Below are positions 11,640 through 25,400 of a stretch of DNA of 64,000 bases, one piece after another. A program made the translations under genes and the position numbers. Numbering within the stretch: the first letter of the stretch is position 1; every line of letters starts with the position of its first letter. The notes beneath the pieces are model-generated. The model made no database searches, was not told the origin of the DNA, and was given only the letters and a program-made list of their open reading frames with translations. The DNA comes from Astropecten irregularis (taxonomy: Eukaryota; Echinodermata; Asteroidea; Paxillosida; Astropectinidae), in NCBI GenBank assembly GCA_963971285.1, contig OZ020258.1, positions 15,951,390 through 16,015,389 on the forward strand. Direction: 5' to 3'.

Positions 11640-13020
11640 TATACTTTTGTACAATGTTTATTATTCTCGGCTGGGACGAGCTCCTACTCTTCACAGGGTT
11701 GCTCCACAAAGTACTTTATTATACTAGTGTACACTCGGCTGAGACGAGCGCTTACTCTTCACAGGGTTGCTCTACATCTTAACTTATACTAGTGTACATT
11801 GTAGTACATTATTCTCGGCTGGGACGAGCTCCTACTCTTCACAGGGTTGCTCCACAAAGTACTTTATTATACTAGTGTACACTCGGCTGAGACGAGCGCT
11901 TACTCTTCACAGGGTTGCTCTACATCTTAACTTATACTAGTGTACATTGTAGTATATTATTCTCGGCTGGGACGAGCGCCTACTCTTCACAGGGTTGCTC
12001 CACAACTTAACTTTATTATACTAGTGTACACTCGACTGAGACAAGCGCCTACTCTTCACAGGGTTGCTCCACATCTTAACTTATACTAGTGTACATTGTA
12101 GTACATATTCTCGGCTTGGACGAGCGCCTACTCTTCACAGGGTTGCTCCACAACTTAAATTTATTATACTTGTGTACACTCGGCTGAGACGAGCGCTTAC
12201 TATTAACAGGGTTGCTCCACATCTTAACTTATACTAGTGTACATTGTAGTACATTATTCTCGGCTTGGACGAGCTCCTACTCTTTACAGGGTTGCTCCAC
12301 ATCTTAACCTTATTATACTAGTGTACACTCGGCTGGGACGAGCGCCTACTCTTCACAGGGTTGCTCCACATCTTAACTTATACTAGTGTACATTGTGGTA
12401 CATTATTCTCGGCTTGGACGAGCGCCTACTCTTCACAGGGTTGCTCTACATCTTAACCTTTTATACTATAGTGTACACTCGGCTGGGACGAACGCTTACT
12501 GTTCGCAGGGTTGCTCCACAACTTAAATTTATTATACTTGTGTACACTCGGCTGAGACGAGCGCTTACTATTAACAGGGTTGCTCCACATCTTAACTTAT
12601 ACTAGTGTACATTGTAGTACATTATTCTCGGCTGGGACGAGCGCCGACTCTTCACAGGGTTGCTCCACATCTTAACCTTATTATACTATAGTGTACACTC
12701 GGCTGGGACGAGCGCTTGCTCTTCACAGGGTTGCTCCACAACTTAAATTTATTATACTAGTGTACACTCGGCTGAGACGAGCGCTTACTATTCACAGGGT
12801 TGCTCCACATCTTAACTTATACTAGTGTACATTGTAGTACATTATTCTTGTCTGGGATGAGCGCCGACTCTTCACAGGGTTGCTCCATAATTGACTACAA
12901 AATAATTGTAAACGAGTATAAACGAGTCTCAGCCGAGAATAACTGGCTACAAATTGTATACGAGTTTAAGTTAAGTTGTGGAGCAACCCTGTGAAGAGTA
13001 TAGGCGCTCGTCCCAGCCAA
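11640..13020. repeat. Tandem array, alternating ~69/79-bp units (~148-bp dimer)
   Basis: The motif CTCGGCTGGGACGAGCGC recurs at alternating spacings of about 68-70 and 79-80 bp (for example 11665, 11735, 11814, 11883, 11963, 12031, 12110), so the repeat unit is a roughly 148-bp dimer, about nine copies. Each unit also holds CTTCACAGGGTTGCTCCACA. The last unit (about 12890-13020) is inverted relative to the others. Confidence 0.85.
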
Positions 13021-13199
13021 GCTACAAGGTGCGACACAGAAGATACTGATCGAGTACATCGAAAGGCGCGCGCAATGTCAGTGATGCGGATTCGGAGTCG
13101 GGTAGTACGCATACGGTCGTTGTAGAGTGACGTAGTACGTGATGCATATTCAATACTCGGCCGAGCGTCGCACCAACATATGTTACCACGGTAATACTA

Positions 13200-13329
13200 G
13201 GTCAACTCGCCTCCTAGCCAACTCGCCCCTTACCAACTCGCCCCCTTGCCAACTCGCCTCCTGACCGACTGGCCCCTTAACAACTCGCCTCCTGGCCGAT
13301 TTGCCCCCTGGCCGACTCGCCCCGTCCCC
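13200..13329. repeat. Short degenerate tandem repeat
   Basis: About seven to eight imperfect copies of a roughly 17-bp unit resembling CCAACTCGCCCCCTGG are present. Similar wording reappears at 14701-14735, on the other side of the next element, suggesting that the element inserted into this array. Confidence 0.65.
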
Positions 13330-14700
13330 TAGACCCAGTAACTGGGGCGCTGAACTCCCTTTTTTCACTTTTGGGGTTGACGGTCGGTCTAGCGCCCCAG
13401 TGAATTATATTGCTCAAAATGTGTCGTACACAGGAAAAATTTCACGGCACTTTTGCCGAAAATGTCCCCAAATCAAAAACATCACAAACAGAATTGAAAC
13501 TCACTCCATTGCTTCTACGAAAGTTAGAGATGAAATGCAGCATATTCATTTGTACTCACGATTATTCCTTTTGATGAAAATCGACCTTTTCTGACGAATG
13601 TCCAGACGAGAACGTCAAAAACGGAATTTAATTTGTGTGGCTCTGCTCCACACAAAATGGCGGTCCTACGTCATCGCATGAATATTAATTTTGGTTATTT
13701 CCATACTATGCGGACGTGTCGATACATAGATCACTTTGCCTCGGCAAAATTCCCGGCCCCATAACAACAGTGCCGTTTGTGACAAGCGCCGCGCTGATTG
13801 GTCAATGCGCAAGGCAGTGCTCGTGACGTCACAGAAACCATGTGCTGGCCCAACTCGTTACGCACGCACGTAGGGCCGTTGCAGACACGTACGGAGCATG
13901 CATTACGCGATGTGCCTATTCAAGCACACACGGTGTACGACTACGAAACGACCAACGGTCGGCCATACGACAACTCGGGCGACCATGCACAACCAACAGA
14001 CCCAACACATTTTGCTATAAATATTCAACGACCTACAATCACGCTCAGATGGTGGCGCAGTTTCGCGGTAAAATGGCAACAAAAGCTGACCAAAGTACGA
14101 CTGCGGAGTCCGAGAGTTCTCGAACATCGGCGGGTGACACCACAAAAAAACGGTCAAAAGGTCGTTTTTGGTTCAATTCAAAAGATCGTGGCGAGGTCTG
14201 TCAATGATTCGAGTTGCTGAGTATGTGCCCATGCGCGTCAGTTTCATTCATGAAAACTTCCATTTTTGGTCAGTGCGATGACGTCACATAATGAGATGAT
14301 CGCGACGCCCTCTTTTGGCCGTTTCGTGCCAATTCGTTTAAGGGATTTTTCGCTGTGCGCGGAGGGAAAGTGATCTACGTATCGACATGTCCGCATAGTA
14401 TGGAAATTACCAAAATTAATATTTGTGTGCCATTTTGTGTGGAGCAGAGCCACACAAATTAAATTCCGTTTTTGACGTTCTCGTCTGGATATTCGTCAGA
14501 AAAGGTCGATTTTCAACAAAAGGAATAATCGTGAGTACAAATGAATATGCTGCATTTCACCTCTAACTTTCGTAGAAGCAATGGAGTGAGTTTTTCCTGT
14601 GTACGACACATTTTGAGCAATATAATTCACTGGGGCGCTAGACCGACTGTCAACCCCAAAAGTAAAAAAAGGGAGTTCAGCGCCCCAGTTACTGGGTCTA
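13330..14700. mobile_element. Long-arm foldback element (TAGACCCAGTAACTGGG ends)
   Basis: The left arm (13330-about 13750) and right arm (about 14350-14700) are near-identical inverted complements, apart from one indel of about 60 bp (13435-13495 has no counterpart on the right). The ends carry the self-complementary CCCAGTAACTGGG. The central ~600 bp has open frames but no recognisable protein. A short relative sits at 62977-63108. Confidence 0.8.
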
Positions 14701-14895
14701 CCCCTCCCCCTAGCAGACTCACCCCCTAATCGACATGCACTTTGCACTTTGACCAATCAGCGCGGTGCTTGTCACACACGGCACTGTTCCCATCCGTGTT
14801 ACAATTGTATACATGTATGGGGAATTTTTCGCTGTGTGGTGTGCTTTTTTGTTTTATCGTCATGGGGGACATGGAAAAGGACATCACATACAGTC

Positions 14896-15382
14896 ATAAG
14901 GGACTGTCCATAAAGTACGTACGCACGAAGGGGGGGAGGGGGGGTTGTTACTGATGTGTACGCCATGCGTACAGGGGGTAAGGGGGGGTTCAGGCCAATG
15001 CGTACCGTACGCAAACGAAACATTTGCATAGCATTATCGCGCGAAAAGAGAGGTAAAAAACGTGAAAAAAGCACCGGGATTGTTTTGTTTTTTCCTTTTT
15101 TTTTCTTATTCAACATAATGAAAAATAGTTAAAAACATTTGTAAATGTATAAAACCTGTTAAACTTTAGTCATTCATTTCAGAATTTGAAAGTGACGTCC
15201 CAATAACGGTACCGGCCCGGATTACGGTGACATTTTAATTATGCTAAATTAAGGGACCATGAGATGCATACAGGGGGTGGGGGGGGGGGGGGGGGACCAC
15301 TGCGTACGCCATGCGTACAGAGGGGAGGGGGTAACAAAAGTTGGTATTTCGTGCGTACGTACTTTATGGACGGCCCCTAAGG
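14896..15382. mobile_element. MITE with CATAAAGTACGTACGCACGA ends, copy 1
   Basis: The inverted ends both contain GTCCATAAAGTACGTACGCA or its complement. G runs and CGCCATGCGTACAG motifs flank a roughly 150-bp core that reappears inverted at about 45430-45600. Confidence 0.7.
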
Positions 15383-15510
15383 CTCTATCAGTGTGGACAT
15401 CCGGGTACTTTCATTCTCATCAACTTGACAACCGATGAAAACCAACATGTAGATGGCACATGGTACAAGCTACATGTACATGTATGGACAAATCACATAC
15501 ATGTGTACCG

Positions 15511-15768
15511 GGAAGAATTCCACTGATGGCCATCACTTGTGCACTAACCTATGATATGGGACTAGCAAAGGGCGTTATGAGAAAAATGTCTACCGCTGCA
15601 TTCGAAGTGTATCATTGTAGGTAAAAAAACACTGAAAATCTCACTTTTCAGATATGCTACCCCAGTGTACACACCTGAGATTGAAGTTCATCATGACTTG
15701 CATCCAATAAGTTAACTCTTGAAGGAAATAACCCTTTTTCTGTAATGTCCGTCAGTGGAATTCTTTCC
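15511..15768. mobile_element. MITE with GAATTCCACTGA ends, copy 1
   Basis: The ends are GGAAGAATTCCACTGATGGC and GTCCGTCAGTGGAATTCTTT. The whole ~260-bp element reappears in inverted orientation at 63169-63424, including the block GATTGAAGTTCAT. Confidence 0.75.
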
Positions 15769-15769
15769 C

Positions 15770-16492
15770 ACGTTCAAAAAATAGCACACCGTCTGTCGTT
15801 AAGTTGTGATTCAGAATTTTTTTCCTGAGTAATTTTGTCAAGAAGCAGAGACAGTGTTCTGTTGACTGCCATTGTTGAGCCATAGTTTGTCATCGGACAA
15901 GAAATAATCCTTCTTTCAAGTATCGTCGCTTATTGTCTTAAAAACCATACAACTTGTCGCTTCATTTTCATCGCTCTAAGGTCGGCGAGTTGGTTGCTAA
16001 TTAGAATTCATGATGGCACTCTGCGCTGACCTATTCTTCCATGGTTTTATTGTGGTTGCATTTTCAGTTTTGGAGAGGAAGTCGTTCTAATTTATTTTCT
16101 AGTGGCCTTTAACATTAAGTACCACTACCAGGAATACAGCACTGCTATTTGCTAAAAAATTGCATAAAATCAGAGATCAATGCACTTACTGACTTGGTCT
16201 ATACTGAGCCTCAGGCCGTATTTGTACACAATATAGGCTTAAAACTGGTATGTAAGATGTTACATGTGTTGCATCTCAAATATTATTCCATTGCTTCTGA
16301 GTTGTTTGACCATGCCACTTCAGTTATTTGCATGTGAGTTTTCACATGTTGAATCATATTGTGATGATACTTTATAATGAATCCTTAATTAGGTGTGATG
16401 CTGATCTCAATGACGTACCCATGTAGACATCTTGTGACCACCATCACATCCATTGCACCAATGTGTGCATAAGGCTGTAGCCACATCACTAT
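15770..16492. other. Region upstream of ITGB1BP1, no feature recognised
   Basis: AT-rich non-coding sequence with no clear repeat. It should contain the promoter or 5' UTR of the plus-strand gene, but I cannot identify a core element. Confidence 0.4.
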
Positions 16493-19400
16493 ATGTTCCG
16501 CAAGAAGAGAAAGGAGCGCTCAGACCCTAAAGAGGTTGCTATTGCAGCAGCATTAGAGGCAGTAGCCAAGACTGAACATCCACCTAGAAGACAAGGAAGT
16601 TGTGAGTCCGCAGTCCAGACTACTCATCGTGGTATACAATTATCATCCAGTAATACTCAGGTTTGTACTTTTCATATTTGTGTGTACCGAAAAAATGTTT
16701 TGCAACTCAAGTTTGAGGGATGATATCTTTTTTGTTACTGATCTATGAACGGTGAAACTGGTATCATTGGAAAGCTTGATTATTCTTCTTTGCAATGATA
16801 TGTCATTTGTTATGCTACTATCATGGAATATGTAGTCCTGATAAATATTCAGCAATGTCAAAAATGAAATGTTGCAAAATGTGTTGTTTTCAGTAGTTAA
16901 TTCCCAATTGTTTGAGGATGGAGTGAGTTTGATGAATGGTGTTGATGCACTGATGCATGAAAGCACGGTCCAAACATGGTGTATTCTCATTCACATTTTG
17001 CAGCATTTCACTTCTGACTTTGCCCTTTATTCAGGAGAAATGCACATTCCACGATTACATAATCACAACAGATGGAACACCATTGTCAAGAGGAATAATG
17101 AAGCTTTCCAATGATACCAGGTTTCTGGGTACCAGTTTCACCGTTCATATAGATCAGTAACAAAAAAGATATCATCCCTCAAACTACAATTGCAGAACTA
17201 TTGTTGAGGAGTTAAAATGTTTGAAAATGCCGGAAAACACAAGAAGACAGCCCAGAAATACAAATTGGAAATCCTGTAAGAATAACATCAACGGTAAGTA
17301 GAGGGCGCAAGTTCGAGGACTATCGCATGGAATCTGACTTATTCATGGTGCGTGTGCTGGTTTCGCTGATACTGTAATGTCGTGCGTAAAAATATGATCT
17401 TTTCTTAATACTCAGGCCTCGAAATGTTCACTAGACCGTGGATCGAGTCTTGTGATTTCATTGTCAGTCTAGTAAAGTGTGTACTGCACTACTCTAGCTG
17501 TCTAGTGATTTTGTTTGACTTGCACATGAATGCCACACGTCTAGTGAAAACAAGTTGAGGTCTAGTGAAGTGCTTCAGTTACTAGACCTGCTGTCCGGTG
17601 CTTTTTTTTCACGAAAATTAAGCCGTGATACTGTGTAAACTTGCAGTTTATAATGCTTTGTTCTTTGGTGTGTTCTTCTCTTGTGCTTTTTATGATGGTA
17701 TATTTTTCCAGTGTTTTGCTGAGCTGTTAGCCAGTGCCTGGTCATTATAACATTTAAAAACTATCATGTGTGTATGTAATATTTGATATGCAGGGAAATA
17801 CAAGCATGGTGCACAGCAGTCAACGAGAGAACCACAGTATGCCTATGAACAACAGACTGCATACAAATCCAGTCTCAGGTTTACCAGGTAAATATTTTTT
17901 ATAGATTTAGACTAGCCCAGCTGCTAGTCAAAATGAACAGCTTTCTTGTACATTATGTATCATATTGTTACTTTTAATAAACGATTTGGATAATGGTTGA
18001 TTAAAGGTACAGTACAGGATTGGTAACATACCCAAACAGAAATGTTCACAGATTTACGTAAAACTTTCAGGGTATGAAGGTAGAAACATACCATGGAAAT
18101 ATTTCCGCCTGAAATGGTGTATTTATCCAGAAATTAGTTAAACAAAAAGTGAAAACAGTTTTGATCTCGGGGTACATGTCAGATCAAAACCATTCTTTAT
18201 GTTTTATAAGAAAAATTGAGTCGGGTTTTCACTATTTCCTCGTGACTCGGATGTCCGATTGAGCTCAAATTTCCACATGTTTATCATTTCATGTACATGC
18301 TGGATCAGACAAAGTGCCAGTGCTGTGACCTTGACCAATCATGTATTGTACCTTTAAACTTTGGCCATGATGCTAAGATACATTGCTAGTGTAGTGAAGT
18401 GTAAAGGGAACTTCTCGCATACTTGATTAAAAAATATTGTGAAAAGCGACGATTGCACGGAAGAACACGTTAACATCGCGTACGATGCATAATGCACACC
18501 GCATGCACATCACATGGCCGCATGGCCCGGCCCATGCAGCAGCATTGCATCCAGAAAATTCCACGATTGGTATACGTGCCACACCATTCAAAGCATACGA
18601 AGTGCACAAGCGAAGTACACATTCGTGAATTCTCCGTCAATCGGGCAGGAAGTACAAGCCTATTATGTCGTATATATACGTACAACGTGTGTATTTGGTG
18701 CAGTCAGGTCGCGCTCGGTACCGTGGGTTTCAGCCGAAATGTGACATGTCACGCTGAGCAAGTTATGAACGATTCTGACCATCTGACTGAATATTCTGTA
18801 AGGTTGCCGGCACCAAATCATCGCAAGATTCCCAAACACGCACATAGACCAAGACCAGAATCTCATGTACTATAATACTTTGCTGCAACGACACATGCGC
18901 AATATAGCACTGTCATTCATTTTTATAAATCGGAACTCGAGCAACCGATCATTTTTTTAAAGCGTTATCCGGTTTTCAAAAGCTCCGAAAATGCACAGCA
19001 CTAGAGTATGCATGGTGCCTCGAAAGGCAGAACTTGCCAAAGTAAGGATCAATGTATTATGTGTTACGCACCAAGTTCGCCTGTCGGCACTCGATTGGCA
19101 CGGCAGAAATAAAACAAAAGGGAGACCAGAACTTTAGTTAATTAGGAATCACTTGACCCCTTGATTATTTTAATACTTTCAAAGAAAGATCAAATAATTG
19201 GAGCAAATCAACAAAATACTACAATGTCAAATGGCGAGGCAAACATACAATAAGTTAACTACAGTAAGTTAAGTACAGTAAGTAAAGTTAACTATACCGG
19301 GGATAAGTAGAGGTGGACTAGCGTGAGGTTTGGGCGTGTTCCTCGGAACGGTTGCGCATCAAGCGGGCTGCGCGGGTTACGATCGGTCGCCTGCGGTGAG

Positions 19401-22400
19401 CAATGAGCCGGTCTGGCCCAAGCCATCTAGGAAGAGCACTGAGTCGGTCTGACCCAAGCCATCTAGGAAGAGCACTGAGTCGGCCAGACCAAAGCCATCT
19501 AGGAAGAGCACTGAGTCGGCCAGACCAAAGCCATCTAGGAAGAAAGAGCACTGAGCCGGTCTGGCCCAAGCCATCTAGGAAGAGCACTGAGTCGGCCAGA
19601 CCCAAGCCATCTAGGAAGAGCACTGAGTCGGTCTGACCCAAGCCGTCTAGGAAGAGCACTGAGTCGGCCAGACCCAAGCCATCTAGGAAGAGCACTGAGT
19701 CGGTCTGACCCAAGCCGTCTAGGAAGAGCACCGAGTCGGTCTGACCCAAGCCATCTAGGAAGAGCACTGAGTCGGCCAGACCCAAGCCATCTAGGAAGAG
19801 CACTGAGTCGGTCTGACCCAAGCCGTCTAGGAAGAGCACTGAGTCGGTCTGACCCAAGCCATCTAGGAAGAGCACTGAGTCGGCCAGACCAAAGCCATCT
19901 AGGAAGAGCACTGAGTCGGTCTGACCCAAGCCGTCTAGGAAGAGCACCGAGTTCTTGACTACAGCATGCAGGGCTATAAGGCGAGCCCGAGTTCTCGGGG
20001 GAGCATGGGCTAAAAGCGAGCCCGACGTCACGGTGGAGTTTGGGCTATATAGGCGAGCCCGAGTTCTCGGTCAGAGCCTGGGGACGGCTCACAGTCATCG
20101 AAGTGGCGGACCCATACCGGGTGGTAAAGTCGTGGGCTAAAGGCGAGCCCGAGCTGGCATCATCTTGGGGCGGACACACATCTCAGCGGCGAAGGGAAGT
20201 GGACAAAGCCTCCGGCTGACCCCGTGGTAGTTGTGTAGCGTGTGTGACGCGTGAGCGAACTGACGCCCAAATTTATATGCTAGCCCAACCCTAAGTACAA
20301 TACACTGCACATTCTTTACAGCTGATTGCGGTTAGAAAATTGAAAGGCCACACTTCGTGCCCTGCTTAGTAAAGTATTTCTAACTTCAGGTGGACCGCGG
20401 AGGATTAGGATACCGGACTATAACATATGCTAGTTGTGGTTAATTGCAATAACTGCTATAGATGATGAAAACAAGGTATATACATGTCTTTTGTCTAGTC
20501 AGTAGTCACTTCCGGGAATTGTGATTAATCAATAAATAGCAATTAGTTCCTGCGAGACAAAATCAAGTACTTTGACAAAATCACTAATCACGCAGCTCAC
20601 TAATTTGAGCATCATTTTAACACTGACCATCCTCATTGAGGATGAATGAATGAGGAAGAAGCAGTCTTTGGACACCACTGTTCCGATCCTTGGAACTTCC
20701 CACGCCCCGTGGCAACTCTCTCAATAGAAAAGGGCATGTGCAAAGATGCATTTTTCAAAAGTTCAACCGGATCTGGGCTTCTTCTGAAACTCCTTCCACT
20801 TTAATATCTACACTGATGAGGAATTATCCACACTGGATATATATACAGGGGGATCACTCTGCACAACTCACATCCTGTGCACAAACAAGCACTTGCCAGG
20901 GTGAAGAGATTCAAGGCTGTCATTCAACAAGACTGGGAGTTCCCAGGTAGCACAGGTCATCTAAGGGATAGCATCAATGGCAACATGAAGAAATGTCTAA
21001 AGCTGGCAGAGAAGTTGGTTTCAAATAGGATTTTGATTTTGTTGGCTGCAGCAACCTTTTTGCAAGGGCGCCTAAGAACACATGACTTCTAGAAAATTAA
21101 AACACTTTTGCAGAGTTTGACTTGCCAGGAGAGGGACCTTCTATGAAGAAGTGATGAGACAAAGTCAAAGAAAACAACCCATCTTGCCCAGGGAGGAAAA
21201 TAACCCCCCCCCCACCTCCGGGATGATGAAGGGTGGACACGCACTTTGGAAAACGTCCCTGTCCACCATGTGTCCACAGTTTCAAGGGACAAACTTCAGG
21301 AAGAAAGACCAGCCGATAAAGTCTTTTCTCAAGTTCTTCCTCTTGGCTCTCCTTGTCAGTATGGTGAAGTGGACAAACCGACAACCTGGTGTTCGCCACC
21401 TGAATCAGACCACCATTGAGGAGATACAAGTCTGGTTTGGAATCCACATCCTGATGGGGCTGGTAAAGGTGTCCAGATATAAGAACTATTGGTCAGCACA
21501 TCTCAGCCTCAGAAACCACCTCATATCCTCAACCATAAGCTGCAACCAGTTTGATGTAATAAACCAACACCTGTCCTGCAATGACCCGGCCAATGACCCA
21601 GACCTCATCACAGACAAAGTGAGGCGATACTTAACAAAGCAGAAGAACCCTCTCTACCCCCTGAAGCCCCTTTGGGACAATGTCCTCAGACGATGTCTTA
21701 GGTGCTGAAACCCTGGTCAGGAGCTGGCCATTGATGAGGCAATGATCCAGTACACAGGAGTCAACGCCAATGTACATAAGTTTGTTTATGCCTCTGAAGC
21801 CCATTCGAGCAAACTTTTAGATATACATGTATGCCCTCGCAGAATCTCTACTGGATACATCGCCAACTTCATGAAGCACCCCTCTCGGCTGGAGACTGAC
21901 AACATGGTATACATCACCTTGGAAAAGGACATAGATAAGGAGGTGGGGTGGGGCCTCTATCACAGGCCCTTTCTTGCTAATTGTTCTCTAGGAAGACCTA
22001 CTTTTTTGCACCAATCCCTACAAAATGCAGGTTAAACAACTCAACTATACCAGAAGGGGAACCTTCTACAGCAGTCCAGCTGACCGCCATCCTCTGGAAG
22101 GACACCAGGGTGATGTGTCTGCTATCATCAGCCCACCAGGGATGGCGAGATCCTGAGACTATTGTTCTTACAAGGAAGTAGGCAGATGAAGCAGCAGGAC
22201 GGCTGAAGAAGATGACTGTTCCAGCTCCACCCCATGTCGTTGACTACATGAAGCACATGGCATGGGTGTGGACTAAGGCCACCAGTTGCAGTCCTACTAT
22301 ACATGTGCCCGCAAGACCCAGATTTGGTCTCGAGCAATCCTCTACTTTCTGATTGACCTGGCCCAGATTAAGGGTTGGATAATCAACACCACTCCATAGA

Positions 22401-25400
22401 GCAACTGAATGATACCAGCCCCAATGAGCAAGATGATCTGAGGGTGCAGCAACAGGCCATTCACAACAGACCACTACCATGACTACTCATTCCCACTTAA
22501 TCTTTGAGATTGCACCTGGACTGATGGATAGGTATGCCATTACTGTGCCAAGATCCCAAGTACGAATGCTCGCTGGTGCAGGAAAAACAGCATTGTGACC
22601 AAGTCTGGATTGCCCAAATCAACAAGACGGGGCTGCCTGGTGTGTTGCATCAAGGGAAGTGTTTCTTCAAATATCATGGAGCAGCATGCTGCTGATGACA
22701 ATCACCCACACTACAAGTACAACATCCAAGTAGACAAAAACTGAACCCAAGCATCCCTCCGAAGAAAAACAACCAGGTTAATTCGGGCCCGTCAATCAGA
22801 AAAATCTCCCTCGGGCATGAAAAAGGAGACAACATCAAGGAGAGAGGGCATTGGTTCTTCTTCATGAAGGCACACCCAGTCTACCCACTTGAGGCCATTT
22901 AGGATGAGGTCAGAAAGCGGTGACTGGCCAAAGAGCTAGCCATCGATGAAGCCATGATTAAATATCGTGTCTTAAAAGCCAATGTGAAGGAGGTTTTCAT
23001 GTGGATGAAACCCATCCATGCCGACTTCAAGGTCTATGCATTGGCTGAAGCTCAGTCAAGGTATCTCAGCAACTTCATCATCCATCTGCACAAAAAACCC
23101 AACGATGATAGACATTGTCATAAGCTGCATGAAACATCACACTAGGCACTACCATCTCCACTTCATTGACTGCCTTTACACATCTGTGGCCCTGGCCAAG
23201 GAGATGCTCCACAAGAAGTCCTACATCACCCTAGCAGTGATCATGGTGATGAGCAACAACCGTTGTCTCCTAACAGACCTGCTGAATGTGCCATCAAACT
23301 CAAATCGTGCTTGCATAGCTGAAATGAAGAAGACACCTAGGGGAACATTCTACTTGCAACAGAATGTGCAGATGATTGTCACGCCATTTGCTTTCTATTA
23401 AAAACCAAATGTTGGTTATTTTTAAAATTCAAACCACATATAGGGCTAGATACATACATGGTCGAGGGTTTGAATCCCACCTGAGCCATGGCATGATTTT
23501 TTTTTATGTGCACTCAAAAAGCACTTAGTGAAGTTCTCGTCTACATCGGTGGAGGGTAATAATTTATTTCCATAATTAGAGGGCGCTAGACCGAGCTGAC
23601 ATCTGTATCATTTTCCTCCCTCTTATTGAATTGAATTGAATGGTTTATTGCTACATATTCATAAAAATACAAATAGTAGAATTTGCGTGTGTTTAAAAAT
23701 TATTTACACAATACAAGACAAAACCACCATTTAAAATTCCCAATTAGATACATAACAGCAATATTGTAAAAAGACAGCAGTTAAAGTGTTGTAAGTATAC
23801 TATTAAAAATTTACAAAAGAAACATCACAATTATTTAAAAATCCCATTAACAAATAAAACTATGTAATTTAATTAAAATTTCCGTTCAGATACCTGACAG
23901 CAGTGTTGTAAAAAGAACGATTTGATCGTTTAGTGCGCCCTTGAATTGATCTATATCTGTGCCGCATCATTTGAAAGAGCTCATTGGCCGGATGAGACTC
24001 GTCTATAGTTATAGACTGAGAACGTGTCAGGGTTCGCTGTTTATAAATCTCCTCGGCCGAATTCATTTCAACGCCAATGATATGTGATGCTGTGTTAATG
24101 ACGCGAGCTATTTTCCTTCTATCGTCCACAGTTGTGCTCCCATACCAAACAGTGATAGAGTGTCAAAATACTCTCAATGACTGCACGATAAAACATAATG
24201 AGAACATCAATACTAACCCGAAATTTTCTCAAACGACGAAGGAAATACATTCGCTGCTGAGCCTTTTTCACACAGTAATCAACGTGTTCAGTCCACCCCA
24301 AAGAATTTGAGATACAGATTCCCAAGAATTTAAATGAAGATGTCCTCTCGACCTCAGTCCCATTAATAAAGAGCGGCAAAACTTCATGATTGCCAGAGCG
24401 AAAATCAATGATCATCTCTTTTGTTTTGGCAACATTCAGTTCTAAGTTATTGTCAGAGCACCATTTCACTAGAATGTTCACTTGCTCACGGTAATGGCCC
24501 TCATCACCATGCGAGATAAGCCCCGCAACTGTTGTATCATCCGCAAATTTTGTGACAACACAATCGTCGAAGGATGAAATGCAGTCATGCGTAAACAGAG
24601 AATAAAGCTGCGGTGACAGAACGCAACCTTGCGGTGCACCAGTGTTTAGAACAAGTGACTTGGACAGGTTCTTACCGATTCGGACAACCTGTGGTCTGTC
24701 TGAAAGAAAGCTAAAAATCCATTTACAAACATCAACATTTACACCTAACTGTTTTAACTTAACAATAAGTTTGGATGGTAAAATGGTATTAAAAGCGGAA
24801 CTAAAATCTGCAAACAGTATTCTGACATAATTTGGAGCCCTTATGTCCAGATGTTGAAGTACACGATGGAAAGTCAGACTCACTGCATCCTCAACAGAAC
24901 GATTGGTTCGATAGGCAAATTGATAAGGGTCAAAACACCTAGGAATAACTGTTTTTAAATAATGGAGAACCAGGCGTTCAAGCGGTTTCATCAAGTTAGA
25001 TGTCATAGCCACAGGTCTATTGTCATTCATACATGTGACTGGAATCCGCTTCGGGATCGGTAAGATTTCCGACTTCTTTAAGCTGTGTGGAAGGACACAG
25101 ATCCGCAGTGACCAATTGTAAAGAAAAGTTGCAATACCGCATAGTTCATCCGCGCACAGTCTTAGAAGCTTGTTAGAGATGCCATCGGGACCTGTTGCCT
25201 TTCTCACATTCAGAGATTTGAATGCACGTCTGGTGTCCGTCTCATCAATGACCAAAGACTGCTTGTCCGTACTTGGTAACTCTGGAGGAGGCTCTGCAAG
25301 ATGGCAGTCAAAACGAGCATAGAACTCGTTTAGTTGATCTGGAAGTGTCGGATCAGCTACAGCTATAGGTTTGGGTTTGCTTTTGTAGGGAGCAATTTTC

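Larger units (their letters stand above)
11031..13192. mobile_element. Composite element: tandem array bounded by inverted termini
   Basis: Left flank sequence around 11521-11640 (CATATGTTGGTTCGACGCTC, then CGGCCGAGTATTGAATATGC) is repeated in inverted orientation at about 13060-13192, ending CCAACATATG. The two inverted arms enclose a tandem array. An unrelated MITE (11048-11520) is inserted close to the left terminus. No ORF of credible length is present. Confidence 0.65.

Noticed and set aside
11640..13020. Tandem array considered as a CRISPR array
   Set aside because: Units are contiguous variants of one dimeric repeat, without constant repeats separated by unique spacers, and the genome is eukaryotic.
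13798..14220. 140-residue frame in the centre of the foldback
   Set aside because: Overlapping frames of similar length exist on the same and opposite strands; no recognisable domain or splice context.
18492..18875. 127-residue plus-strand frame
   Set aside because: It lies in a dispersed repeat whose other copy (48722) does not keep the frame.
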